64,000 bases of DNA from CAVSUZ01 sp963791885. GTDB lineage: Bacteria > Pseudomonadota > Alphaproteobacteria > Acetobacterales > Acetobacteraceae. Shown piece after piece: positions 45,291 through 53,796 of this stretch. Every line of letters begins with the position of its first letter. Position 1 is the stretch's first letter. The DNA is taken from NCBI GenBank assembly GCA_963791885.1, contig CAWBUL010000005.1:1612001-1676000 (forward strand), in the 5' to 3' direction. The notes under the pieces are model-generated. The model did no database searches and was not told the origin of the DNA. It saw nothing but the letters and a program-made list of their open reading frames with translations. Made by a program: the position numbers and the translations under genes.

Positions 45291-46568
45291 ATGACCAGCC
45301 CGATCGCCGACATCATCGGCCGCGAGATCCTCGACAGCCGGGGCAACCCCACTGTCGAGGCCGAGATCGTCCTCGAAAGCGGTGCCCGGGGTCGCGTCGC
45401 CGTGCCCTCCGGCGCCTCCACCGGCGCGCATGAGGCCGTGGAGCTCCGCGACAACGATGCCCGCTATGGCGGCAAGGGCGTGCGCAAGGCCATCGCCGCC
45501 ATCGAGGGCGACATCTTCGACGCGCTCGGCGGTATGGACCCGTCGGAGCAGGTCAAGATCGACGACATCCTGATCGATCTCGACGGCACGCCTAACAAGT
45601 CCCGCCTCGGCGCCAACGCCATCCTCGCGGTGTCTCTCGCAACAGCCAAAGCCGCCGCCGCCGATCAACACGTGCCGCTCTACCGCTATGTCGGTGGCGT
45701 CTATGCCCGCACCCTGCCGGTGCCGATGATGAACATCGTCAATGGCGGCCGCCACGCCGACAACCCGATCGACATCCAGGAATTCATGATCCAGCCCGTC
45801 CGCGCCGGCACCATCGCCGAAGCCGTGCGCATGGGTTCGGAGATCTTCGCCGCGCTGAAGAAGGGCCTGCACGACGCCGGCCACAGCACCAACGTGGGGG
45901 ACGAAGGGGGCTTCGCCCCGAACCTCAAATCCGCCGATGAGGCGCTCGGCTTCATCGCCAAGGCCTGCGAGAAGGCCGGGTACCATCCCGGCGACGACGT
46001 CACCTTTGCCCTCGACCCGGCGGCCAGCGAATTCTACCGGGACGGGCGGTACGAATTGAAAGGCGAGGGCAAGTCGCTCGACGCCGGCGGCATGGTCGAT
46101 TACCTCCAGGACCTCGTCAGCCGCTACCCGATCGTCTCCATTGAGGACGGCTGCGCCGAGGACGACTGGAACGGCTGGGCCCACCTGACCAAGACCCTCG
46201 GCAACAAAATCCAGATTGTCGGGGACGACATCTTCGTCACCAACCCCGAGCGTCTGCGTCGCGGCATCGCCGAACACACCGCCAACGCCATCCTTGTGAA
46301 GGTCAACCAGATCGGCACGCTGTCTGAAACGCTCGAAACGGTCGAACTGGCCCAACACGCCGGCTGGCGCACGGTCATGAGCCACCGCTCCGGCGAGACC
46401 GAGGATTCCACCATCGCCGACCTCGCCGTCGCCACCAATTGCGGGCAGATCAAGACCGGCAGCCTCTCGCGCAGCGATCGCACGGCGAAATACAACCAGC
46501 TCATGCGGATCGAGGCCGAACTCGGCCCCGCTGCCCGCTACGCCGGCCGCACCGTCCTCCGCCGCTGA
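45291..46568 (+). CDS. eno: Enolase
   Basis: Phosphopyruvate hydratase of glycolysis, 425 residues. Conserved parts: GREILDSRGNPTVEAEI, the loop SGASTGAHEAVELRD, MMNIVNGGRHADNPIDIQEF, the magnesium ligands (SIEDGCAEDDW; QIVGDDIFVTNP), the catalytic lysine in AILVKVNQIGTLSE and SHRSGETEDSTIADLAV. Start fixed at 45291 (MTSPIADIIG). Complete. Confidence 0.98.
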   Translation: MTSPIADIIGREILDSRGNPTVEAEIVLESGARGRVAVPSGASTGAHEAVELRDNDARYGGKGVRKAIAAIEGDIFDALGGMDPSEQVKIDDILIDLDGTPNKSRLGANAILAVSLATAKAAAADQHVPLYRYVGGVYARTLPVPMMNIVNGGRHADNPIDIQEFMIQPVRAGTIAEAVRMGSEIFAALKKGLHDAGHSTNVGDEGGFAPNLKSADEALGFIAKACEKAGYHPGDDVTFALDPAASEFYRDGRYELKGEGKSLDAGGMVDYLQDLVSRYPIVSIEDGCAEDDWNGWAHLTKTLGNKIQIVGDDIFVTNPERLRRGIAEHTANAILVKVNQIGTLSETLETVELAQHAGWRTVMSHRSGETEDSTIADLAVATNCGQIKTGSLSRSDRTAKYNQLMRIEAELGPAARYAGRTVLRR

Positions 46569-46581
46569 TCGCAGGACAGGG

Positions 46582-47244
46582 TCAGCGCACCAGGACAGGC
46601 TCCGGATAGGCGAACATCTCCTTGATGCTCTTTCCGGCGCGCAGGCCGTCCAGCCAGCGCTCCTCCTTCTCCAGATGGGCCGTCGCGGCCGCGAGCACTT
46701 CGGCCGCATAACGCAGAGGTACCACCGCCACCCCGTCGTCATTGCCCAGCACGATATCGCCGGGCGCAACGGAGACGCCGGCCACCGAGACCACACCGTC
46801 GACTGTGCCGCCGAATCCGGAATGCGGGCCGCGCGGCACCACTGACCGGCAGAACATGGGCAAGCCGCTCGCGCGAATCTCGGCAACGTCCCGCACGGCA
46901 CCGTCGATGACCGCCCCTCCGATCCGGCGGAGCGTCGCGTCGAAAGTCATGACACCGCCCCAAACGGCAGTGTCCTCGACACCCCCGGCATCGACGACGA
47001 GGATGTCCCCCGGAGAAGCCGTGCCGATGGCCTCGCAGATCGGCAGGCAATCGCCGGCCATGACGCTGACCGTTCGCGCCTGGCCGCAGATGGACTGGCC
47101 GGGCGCTACAGGTTTGATCCGCGCCTGCATGACCTGGCCGCGGTTCATGCAGTCCGAGGCGACAGCGGGCGGTATGGTGCGCCAGGCGACGATGTCTTCT
47201 TCGGTCAGGCGCTGGAATGTGACGTCATGGCGGAGCAAAGCCAT
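46582..47244 (-). CDS. RraA-family protein (HMG/CHA aldolase-like)
   Basis: 220-residue member of the RraA / 4-hydroxy-4-methyl-2-oxoglutarate aldolase family. The divalent-metal and substrate site is seen in GDILVVDAGGVEDTAVWGG and IGGAVIDGAVRDVAEI (the conserved Asp and Arg). In this setting, beside a 2-hydroxyacid dehydrogenase and an amino-acid-type importer, an aldolase or decarboxylase role is likelier than RNase E inhibition. The ATG at 47244 follows GGAGG; the longer frame upstream shadows the dehydrogenase gene. It is the last and an intact gene of a decayed operon. Confidence 0.82.
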   Translation of the reverse strand: MALLRHDVTFQRLTEEDIVAWRTIPPAVASDCMNRGQVMQARIKPVAPGQSICGQARTVSVMAGDCLPICEAIGTASPGDILVVDAGGVEDTAVWGGVMTFDATLRRIGGAVIDGAVRDVAEIRASGLPMFCRSVVPRGPHSGFGGTVDGVVSVAGVSVAPGDIVLGNDDGVAVVPLRYAAEVLAAATAHLEKEERWLDGLRAGKSIKEMFAYPEPVLVR

Positions 47245-47798
47245 CGCGGCCTCCTGAGAGCTTTTGGAATCGGGTCTACGACGCGGGGACCGGCGGACGA
47301 TGAACCGCCGCATGATCCCGCCACGCCGGATTGACGTTGTTGCGCACCCGCCCATGTTCGAAAAAGTCGCGGATGATTTCGGCTGAAAGCGTGCGCATGT
47401 CGACATAGCCTGCCTGCGAGTAAAACGCGGCATGCGGTGTGACGGCGAAGCGTCCCGCCAGCCAAGGTTCGCGGTGCTGCCACGCCGTCAGCAGGGCCGG
47501 GGGCGGGATGGGGGGTTCCGCCGGCAGAACATCCAGCGCGGCCGCCGATAGGCGGTTTTCCCGAAGCGCTTCTTCAACCGCCTCGATATCCACCAGACCG
47601 CCCCGGGCGACGTTGATCAGGATCGCGCCCGGCTTCATCTGCCGCAGCCGCCGCGCATCAATCAGCTTGCGGGTCTGCTCCGACAGAGGAACATGAAGGC
47701 TGACGATATCGGCATCGGCGAGCAAATCCTCCAGCGTGTGGACACGACGAAGGCCGATCCCGAGTTCATGTCCTTCCGGCAGATAGGGATCGAACTAG

Positions 47799-48991
47799 GG
47801 AGACTCTGAAGAATCCCATCTCGACACGGTCACGGAGCAGCCTGTAGTTGAGTGGCATTGATTACATTCGGATCGACCGAACGAGATGCGTCAAGCGACC
47901 CTGGCGAGCGTAAGCTTCGAACGCTACGGCAAGACCACACGGCGGGGAGCCTTTCTTGCCGAGATGGAGCGGGTAGTGCCGTGGCAGCAACTCTGTGCGC
48001 TGATCGAGCCGGTCTATCCGAAGCCTGGCAGGGGCCGACCACCGGTGGGACTGGAACGCATGTTGCGCATCTACTTCCTGCAGCTGTGGTTCAATCTCTC
48101 GGATCCCGGAGTGGAGGAGGCGCTGTATGACTCGGCTGCGATGCGGCAGTTTGCCGGCATCGATCTCGGCCGTGAGCCGGTGCCGGACGAGACCACGGTT
48201 TGCAAGTTCCGCCACCTGTTGGAGCAGCACGAGCTTGGAACTGAGATATTTGCCACCGTCAACGAGCATCTTGAGAGTCTGGGTCTGAAGGTGGGCACCG
48301 GCACGATCGTGGACGCGACCATCATCAGCGCTCCGAGTTCGACCAAGAATGCCACAAAGCAGCGCGACCCCGAGATGCACCAGACCCGCAAGGGCCAGCA
48401 GTGGTATTTCGGGATGAAGGCGCATGTCGGGGTAGATAGCAGGACCAGGCTGATCCATTCCGCGGTGGCCACTGCGGCGAATGTGCATGATGCCAGCGTG
48501 CTTGGTGACCTGCTACATGGCGAGGAACGGCGTGTCTGGGGCGACCAGGCCTATCGTGGCCAGCGTCATGTCATCCGCGAGCATGCTCCATCTGCACAGG
48601 ACTTCACCAACCGGCGATATCGTCATCGCGGTGTTGTCGATGAGGCAGAGAAAGCTCGCAATCGGACCAAGTCGAAGGTACGGGCGAAGGTCGAGCATAG
48701 TATCGGGGTCATCAAGCGCGTGTTTGGATTTGTGAAGGTGCGCTATCGCGGGTTGGACAAGAATGCCCACCGGCTGTTCGTCACCTGCGGCCTCGCCAAT
48801 CTTTACCTCGCTCGAAGGTCGCTACTGGCTGCGTGAGAGGAGAGCTGCGTCCGCAGCGCTGCGACGATCCGGCAGACCGGCCGAACCGGCCCGCGAACGC
48901 CGAATTCCGGCCTCAGGTCGCATCCAGATTTCTCCGTCTTCGCCACCACCACGACCGGGCGGCGCAGATGGCGGGGTTGATCAGAGTTTCC
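47799..48991 (+). mobile_element. IS5-family insertion sequence (IS5 group)
   Basis: A 1193-base element with inverted ends GGAGACTCTGA / TCAGAGTTTCC (one mismatch) and a CTAG duplication on each side (47795-47798 and 48992-48995), the target typical of IS5. It encodes one intact transposase and interrupts the dehydrogenase gene. Confidence 0.92.
47886..48836 (+). CDS. IS5-family transposase
   Basis: DDE transposase, 316 residues, close in layout to the E. coli IS5 protein: N-terminal LRIYFLQLWFNLSDPGVEEA, first aspartate in GTIVDATIISAPSSTKNATK, RDPEMHQTRKGQQWYFGMKA, second aspartate in RRVWGDQAYRGQ and the glutamate in VRAKVEHSIGVIKRVFGF. Intact in one frame, so the element may still be mobile. 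Confidence 0.95.
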   Translation: MRQATLASVSFERYGKTTRRGAFLAEMERVVPWQQLCALIEPVYPKPGRGRPPVGLERMLRIYFLQLWFNLSDPGVEEALYDSAAMRQFAGIDLGREPVPDETTVCKFRHLLEQHELGTEIFATVNEHLESLGLKVGTGTIVDATIISAPSSTKNATKQRDPEMHQTRKGQQWYFGMKAHVGVDSRTRLIHSAVATAANVHDASVLGDLLHGEERRVWGDQAYRGQRHVIREHAPSAQDFTNRRYRHRGVVDEAEKARNRTKSKVRAKVEHSIGVIKRVFGFVKVRYRGLDKNAHRLFVTCGLANLYLARRSLLAA

Positions 48992-49536
48992 CTAGATCAC
49001 CTTCATGTCGAAGCTTGCGGCGCGACGCGCGACCGCCGTACCGATGCGCCCCATGCCGATTGCGCCAAACGTTGCACCGCGGATGCGGCGTACGACCGGG
49101 ACGTCTTCCGCGATGAAGCCGTCCGACAGGCTGGCGCGCAGCCGATCCTGATAGTTGCCGATGCCGCGCACGAGATACAGCAGCAGCGCCATCGCGTGAT
49201 CGGCGACTTCCGTCGTCCCGTAACTGGGTACGTTTGAAACAGGAATGCCACGCGCAGCGCAGGCCGCGACGTCGACATTATCGAATCCCACGCCGACACG
49301 AACGATCAGGCGGCAGCGGTCGAGCAACGCAATGACGGAAGGCGTGATGCGCATCCGGTGCCAGACCAGCACGGCGTCGCACGTCCGCCACGCGGTTTCG
49401 GGAATGGCCGCCGGGTCGGTTTCGTCATGGACGTCGTAGTCGAAGCCTTCGCCCGTAACGCCGCGCTCGATATCGAGATCGCGTAGATGGGCATCGGGAA
49501 CCAGGATTCTGAATGGCGGCATGATGTGTTCCGGAC

Positions 49537-50291
49537 CTATAGTATTTTTTCCAGGAAGGATCGCAGGCGGGGATCCCGCGGAGCATGTAACAGCTCGTGC
49601 GGTGGGCCATGTTCGACGATGATGCCGCCATCCGTGAAGAAGACCTCGTCCGGCCAGCTCCTCGGCGAAGCGCATCTCGTGCGTCACCAGAACGCAGGTC
49701 ATGCCTTCTTCGGCGAGCGCACGGATCACGTTGAGTACTTCCTTGACCATCTCGGGACCCAGTGCGGCCGTGACCTCATCGAACAGTACCGATGCGCAGC
49801 TGCGTCGCCAACGCGCGGGCGATCGCCACGCGCTGTTGCTGGCCGCCTGAGAGCTGGCCGGGATAAGCGTTCTCCCGTCCGCTGAGTTGTACTTTCGCAA
49901 GCAGGTCCAGGGCGCGCTGACGGACGACCGATTTGTTTTCCCGCAGGACCTGGACGGGCGCCATCATAATGTTCTGCAGCACCGTTCTATGAGGAAAGAG
50001 GTTGTACTGCTGAAACACGATCGAGACCTGGTGTCGCAGGGGCACCAGCGCGCGTTCCGTATGCAAAGTCTCGACTTCGAAAGGGCCGACCCGGATCGAT
50101 CCTTGATCGATCGGCACCAGACCGTTGATGCACCGAAGCAGGGTGGATTTGCCGGAACCGGACGGTCCGATGATACACGCGACCTGCCGTTCGTAGACTT
50201 CCAACGATACGCCCTTGAGCACCTCGATCCCACCGAACGCCTTGTGGACCCGGTCGAACGCGATCAGAGGCGGTGTCATCGTACCGCTCAT
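49537..50291 (-). pseudogene. Polar amino acid ABC transporter ATPase, two frameshifts
   Basis: GlnQ/HisP-type ATPase. It reads MTPPLIAFDRVHKAFGGIEV with Walker A IIGPSGSGKSTLLRCINGL and signature LSGGQQQRVAIARALA, then an extra base near 49789 breaks RIVLFDEVTAALGPEM (Walker B), and a second extra base near 49650 breaks EELADEVFFTDGGIIVEHG. Removing both gives a full-length protein ending RLRSFLEKIL. It overlaps the permease gene upstream by four bases. Two independent +1 changes make a functional product unlikely if the sequence is right. Confidence 0.85.
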
Positions 50292-51091
50292 GAACGTACC
50301 CTGAACCTGACTTCGAGCAACCGGCTGGCGACCGCAATCGGAAAGGCGAACAGGAAGAACAGAGCCAGCACATGAAGATAGACAGCGGTCGCAACACGCT
50401 CTCCATCTGTCGCGATGACGGTGCGTGACATCGCAAGGATGTCAGTGGTGCCGCTGACCACGATCAGGCTGGTTCCGATGAACAGCGCGGCGTAGAGATT
50501 CATGAGATTGGGCAGCATCAGCGGGATGGACTGCGGGACAACGACGTGGCGCAGGATCTGCAGCCGCCGGTTGCCGAGGGAACGTGCAGATTCCCATTGG
50601 CCGGAGGGAATGGCCTCCACCCCGCCGCGGAAGATTTCGGCGAAATTCGCGGCCACCGGCAGGGCCAAGCCAACGACCGACTTCAGTTCCGGTGAAAAGA
50701 ACACGTCATGACCGAAAACCGTGAACTGAAACGGGATAAGGAAAAGGATGGCATAGAGCACGACCAGCCACGGCGAGTTGCGCAGGACGTTCATCACCAC
50801 GGAGCAAACCGCCCGCATGGGCGTGGAGGCCGATATGAGACCGATTCCCAACGCGGTCCCGCCGACGATCGCGAGCACCATGGCGGCCAGGCTGACCAGG
50901 ATGTTCAGCACGAACCCGCCATTGACGTTTTCGAAATGCGGGGCGCCGGTCAGCAGTTGCGAGGAACGGGATGCAAGTTCCTCAAGAATGCCGGGCAATC
51001 CGCGTCCATAGACGGTCCACAGAATGAGAAACAGCAAGGCCGGGACACCGATGAACCCCCAGAGGAAGTACGGCACTTCACTCTTGATCAT
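50288..51091 (-). CDS. Polar amino acid ABC transporter permease
   Basis: HisM/GlnP-type permease, 267 residues. Membrane spans flank the family block VMNVLRNSPWLVVLYAILFL and the ATPase-contact loop SGQWESARSLGNRRLQILRH, then VVPQSIPLMLPNLMN. The start at 51091 (MIKSEVPYFLWGF) overlaps the preceding permease gene by four bases. Intact, although the partner ATPase and binding protein are broken. Confidence 0.9.
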   Translation of the reverse strand: MIKSEVPYFLWGFIGVPALLFLILWTVYGRGLPGILEELASRSSQLLTGAPHFENVNGGFVLNILVSLAAMVLAIVGGTALGIGLISASTPMRAVCSVVMNVLRNSPWLVVLYAILFLIPFQFTVFGHDVFFSPELKSVVGLALPVAANFAEIFRGGVEAIPSGQWESARSLGNRRLQILRHVVVPQSIPLMLPNLMNLYAALFIGTSLIVVSGTTDILAMSRTVIATDGERVATAVYLHVLALFFLFAFPIAVASRLLEVRFRVRS

Positions 51092-51804
51092 GTACTGCGC
51101 CGAAATCCCGGAATGTGCAGGAGTTGTTCGGCGCCGCGGGCGAGCGTCGTGAAGGCGGTGGTGATCGCGAGGTAGATGACCCAAATAACCAGCATCACCT
51201 CAAGGTTACGGAAATTCTCCAGCATGATCTGGTTGGCATAGTACAAGACATCGGCGACGGCGATCAGTGATGCCTGCGCCGACGTCTTGATCAGGCTGAC
51301 GACATTATTGGTCATTGCGGGGATGCTGAGCCGCAGCGCCATCGGCAGTTCGATCCGGCGGAAGATTTGCAGGTGCGAATAGCCGAGACTGCGCGCGCCT
51401 TCGGTTGTTTGGGCCGGGACCGCAGTGATGCCTGACCGAATGATCTCGACGGCGATGGCGCCGTTATAGAGGCCAAGGGATAGCACCACGCAGGTTACAC
51501 CACCGAAAAGCGGAACGCGGCGTCCGGCACTGTCCCGCAACGTGATGCCCATCTCAGAGAGGGTGAAATACAGGAAGAACAACTGCACCAGCGGTGGTGT
51601 GTTGCGGAACAGATCGACCAGAAGCCGTGCTAAATTCCGCAGCACAGGCACGCGAAGGTGGATGACCGCGGCGCCCGTCACACCGAAGGCGAACGCCGCA
51701 ACCATGCCGGCAACACTGATGCCGAGGGTCATCAGGGTGCCTTGAAACAACCATCGCAGATAAAGCGGATCAGAGAGCCAGGTGAAATCGAGGCCCAAAA
51801 TCAT
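51088..51804 (-). CDS. Polar amino acid ABC transporter permease
   Basis: Second permease of the pair, HisQ/GltJ-type, 238 residues, with the family motifs VDLFRNTPPLVQLFFLYF, GLYNGAIAVEIIRSGI and the contact loop AQTTEGARSLGYSHLQIFRR. It overlaps the binding-protein gene upstream and the other permease gene downstream by four bases each. Intact. Confidence 0.9.
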   Translation of the reverse strand: MILGLDFTWLSDPLYLRWLFQGTLMTLGISVAGMVAAFAFGVTGAAVIHLRVPVLRNLARLLVDLFRNTPPLVQLFFLYFTLSEMGITLRDSAGRRVPLFGGVTCVVLSLGLYNGAIAVEIIRSGITAVPAQTTEGARSLGYSHLQIFRRIELPMALRLSIPAMTNNVVSLIKTSAQASLIAVADVLYYANQIMLENFRNLEVMLVIWVIYLAITTAFTTLARGAEQLLHIPGFRRST

Positions 51805-52677
51805 GGATTATGGGTCGTCGCTCCGCTTGCATCCGCATGTTCCGTCGCTGCCTTCGCCTTGGCAGCCTGCTCCGTCACGAAGTCGTTCTCACCCATGCCA
51901 TATGCTTTCTCGGCGGCGGTCAGCACGCCATCGGCTTCCGCTGCCGCGATGCCTTTGTTGACGGCAGCCAGAAACGCAGGTTCGTTCTTGCGCACGCCGC
52001 CGGCGATCGGGATGTAGTCGAAGGTCGGCAACGCGATCTTGTCTTTCGCCGCCCAGGCCGGGTCGTTGATTGTCTGCTGAAGAAACGGCCCATCAAACGC
52101 GATAGCGTCACAGCGATTCTCCTGAAAAGCCTGGAGCATTTCAGCCGTGCCGGTGAACAGGACGGTTTGCGCGCCGTATTTCTCGGTCAAGGTACGGTTA
52201 TACAGGTTGCCCTGAATGCCGCAGATTTTGTGCCCCTTGATGTCGTCCCAGGTTTTGATGGGCGTATCCTTGGGTGCCAAAAGGACGATGCCCGCCATCA
52301 TGTAATAGGGGTCGGTGAAGGCGATGACCTTGGCCCGGTCGGCGTTGACCCCCAGGGTGGCGAAGATGACGTCGATCCGGCCCTGATTGAGCAATTCGAT
52401 GCGGTTGGACGCGACGACCGGCACCAGTTCGATGTCGGACGCGCTGCCGAGAATACTTTTGGCGACGGCCTTCGCCAGATCGATTTCGAAGCCCTGGATG
52501 TAACCGTCCTTATCGAGCCAGCCGAACGGCCGCTAGTCGGTCTTGATCCCGACAATCAGCTTGCCGCGCTCCTTCACCTGCTGGAGTTCGTCGGCATTGG
52601 CTTGCTGACCCCCCGAGGAACGCGAACGCTGAGGCAGCCCACGCCGCGGCGGCAAGTGCTCGTGCCCGGCCCTTGAT
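51801..52677 (-). pseudogene. Polar amino acid ABC transporter binding protein, three lesions
   Basis: Type II periplasmic binding protein (SBP_bac_3). Reading on the minus strand: a GGGAGA ribosome site is followed by ATC AAG at 52677, where ATG would give a good signal peptide (KGRARALAAAAWAASAFAFL). A run of six G at 52609-52614 then needs five to stay in frame. The mature part (ELQQVKERGKLIVGIKTD) next meets an in-frame TAG at 52535 where relatives have Tyr in KTDYRPFGWLD. The remaining 245 codons are open (GYIQGFEIDLAKAVAK ... to the end). Start loss, frameshift and nonsense together mark a pseudogene. Confidence 0.82.
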
Positions 52678-52756
52678 TGCGTTCTCCCGGTGATCATGAA
52701 CCGCCGGAGGCTAGAATCGCCGCGCCATAATGTCTAATAATAATGCATCTCTATAC

Positions 52757-52773
52757 CATAAGACGATCTTATG
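52757..52773. promoter_or_regulatory. Palindromic LysR-type operator
   Basis: CATAAGACGATCTTATG is a perfect 7-bp inverted repeat around CGA and contains the T-N11-A pattern of LysR-family sites. It lies in the divergent gap between the lysR-type gene and the ABC operon, 25 bases before the preferred regulator start and 80 bases before the binding-protein start, so it could control both. It is the only obvious palindrome in the gap. Confidence 0.68.
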
Positions 52774-52797
52774 CCAGTGCGCCAGACGATGCCAAAC

Positions 52798-53721
52798 ATG
52801 AACGTGCGCCAGCTGGAGGCCTTCCGTGCCGTCATGGTCGCGGGGTCCGTCACGCATGCTGCGGCCGCCCTGAATGTCTCACAGCCCGCGGTTAGTCAGC
52901 TCATTGCGCTGCTTGAGCGAAGCTGCGGATTCGCGCTGTTCACACGTGACACAGGCCGCTTGCGGCCAACCCGCGAGGCCGAGGCGCTTCTTGCCGAAGT
53001 GCAGCACTTGTTCGACGGTGTTCAGCGCGTTGCGCGCGTCGCCGTCGCGCTACGGGAGCTGAACTGGGGCGTTGTCAGCGTTGCCGCCTTTCCGGCAATG
53101 GCCAAGCGCATCTTGCCTGAAATCGTCGCGGCTTACTGTAAAGACAAACCCGAGGTCCGGTTTCGGATCGAGAGCATGCGTTCACGCAGTCTCATTGATG
53201 CCGTTGCCGCCCAGCATGTCGACATCGGACTCAGCGTCCTGCCGAGTGACCGGGAGCAAGCCGAGAGTGCTCATCTTCTGCGCCTGCCCGCGGTATGCGC
53301 GCTGCCATGCGGCCACCGCCTGGCCGCGAAGTCACGGATCCATGCGCGGGACCTGGCAAACGAGCGGTTTATTTCGCTTGGACGACAGGACCAGTCACGG
53401 CTTTTCGTCGATAAGATCTTTGATGACCTTCAAGTGCCCCGGCGCATGCAGATCGAGACCGGGCAGTCGGAAACCGCCCTGTCGCTCGTGGCCAGCGGAG
53501 CCGGCGTGTCAGTCATCGATCCCATGACGGTCTTCGATCTACGGGATGACCGTGTGTGCGTGCGCCCGTTTGTGCCAATAATGGAATTCAACATTTGGCT
53601 CATTACCCCGCGTCAAGGGCGATCCATGATGCTGCTGGACGATTTCACCCGGAATCTTCAGCACGAGCTACAGCGATTGGCCTCTGACCTCAGCGCCGGC
53701 CGCTTGCCCCAGCCGGACTGA
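52798..53721 (+). CDS. LysR-family transcriptional regulator
   Basis: LysR-type regulator, 307 residues from the chosen start. The N-terminal winged helix-turn-helix reads MNVRQLEAFRAVMVAGSVTH then VSQPAVSQLIALLERSCGF; the rest is the effector-binding domain (LRELNWGVVSVAAFPAMAKR; ALSLVASGAGVSVIDPMTVF). The ATG at 52771 overlaps the palindromic operator, so the ATG at 52798 with the classical N-terminus is more likely. It is divergent from the amino-acid ABC operon and presumably its regulator, with the transported compound as effector. Confidence 0.92.
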   Translation: MNVRQLEAFRAVMVAGSVTHAAAALNVSQPAVSQLIALLERSCGFALFTRDTGRLRPTREAEALLAEVQHLFDGVQRVARVAVALRELNWGVVSVAAFPAMAKRILPEIVAAYCKDKPEVRFRIESMRSRSLIDAVAAQHVDIGLSVLPSDREQAESAHLLRLPAVCALPCGHRLAAKSRIHARDLANERFISLGRQDQSRLFVDKIFDDLQVPRRMQIETGQSETALSLVASGAGVSVIDPMTVFDLRDDRVCVRPFVPIMEFNIWLITPRQGRSMMLLDDFTRNLQHELQRLASDLSAGRLPQPD

Positions 53722-53796
53722 GCGTTTCGTCCGCCCATCCGTCAGTGTCCAGGAGCAGCCTCGCAGAACGCCGCGCGATACGATAAACCCGCCGCG

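Larger units (their letters stand above)
47276..49522 (-). pseudogene. D-2-hydroxyacid dehydrogenase (CtBP-like), split by IS5
   Basis: NAD-dependent D-isomer 2-hydroxyacid dehydrogenase of the C-terminal-binding-protein type. The 5' part (49522-48992) reads MPPFRILVPDAHLRDLDIER to the Rossmann loop GAIGMGRIGTAVARRAASF; the 3' part (47794-47276) reads FDPYLPEGHELGIGLRRV, the NVARGGLVD arginine motif and the catalytic histidine in TPHAAFYSQAGYVDM. IS5 lies between them. Removing IS5 and one CTAG copy restores 349 codons in frame, but codon 177 is then TAG (KVI-stop-FDPY). So the gene was either already dead or changed after insertion. Confidence 0.88.

Noticed and set aside
48992..52535. Reassignment of TAG to a sense codon
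   Set aside because: Only two in-frame TAG codons were found, both in genes with other lesions, and the GST pseudogene has a TGA. Intact genes show no internal TAG.
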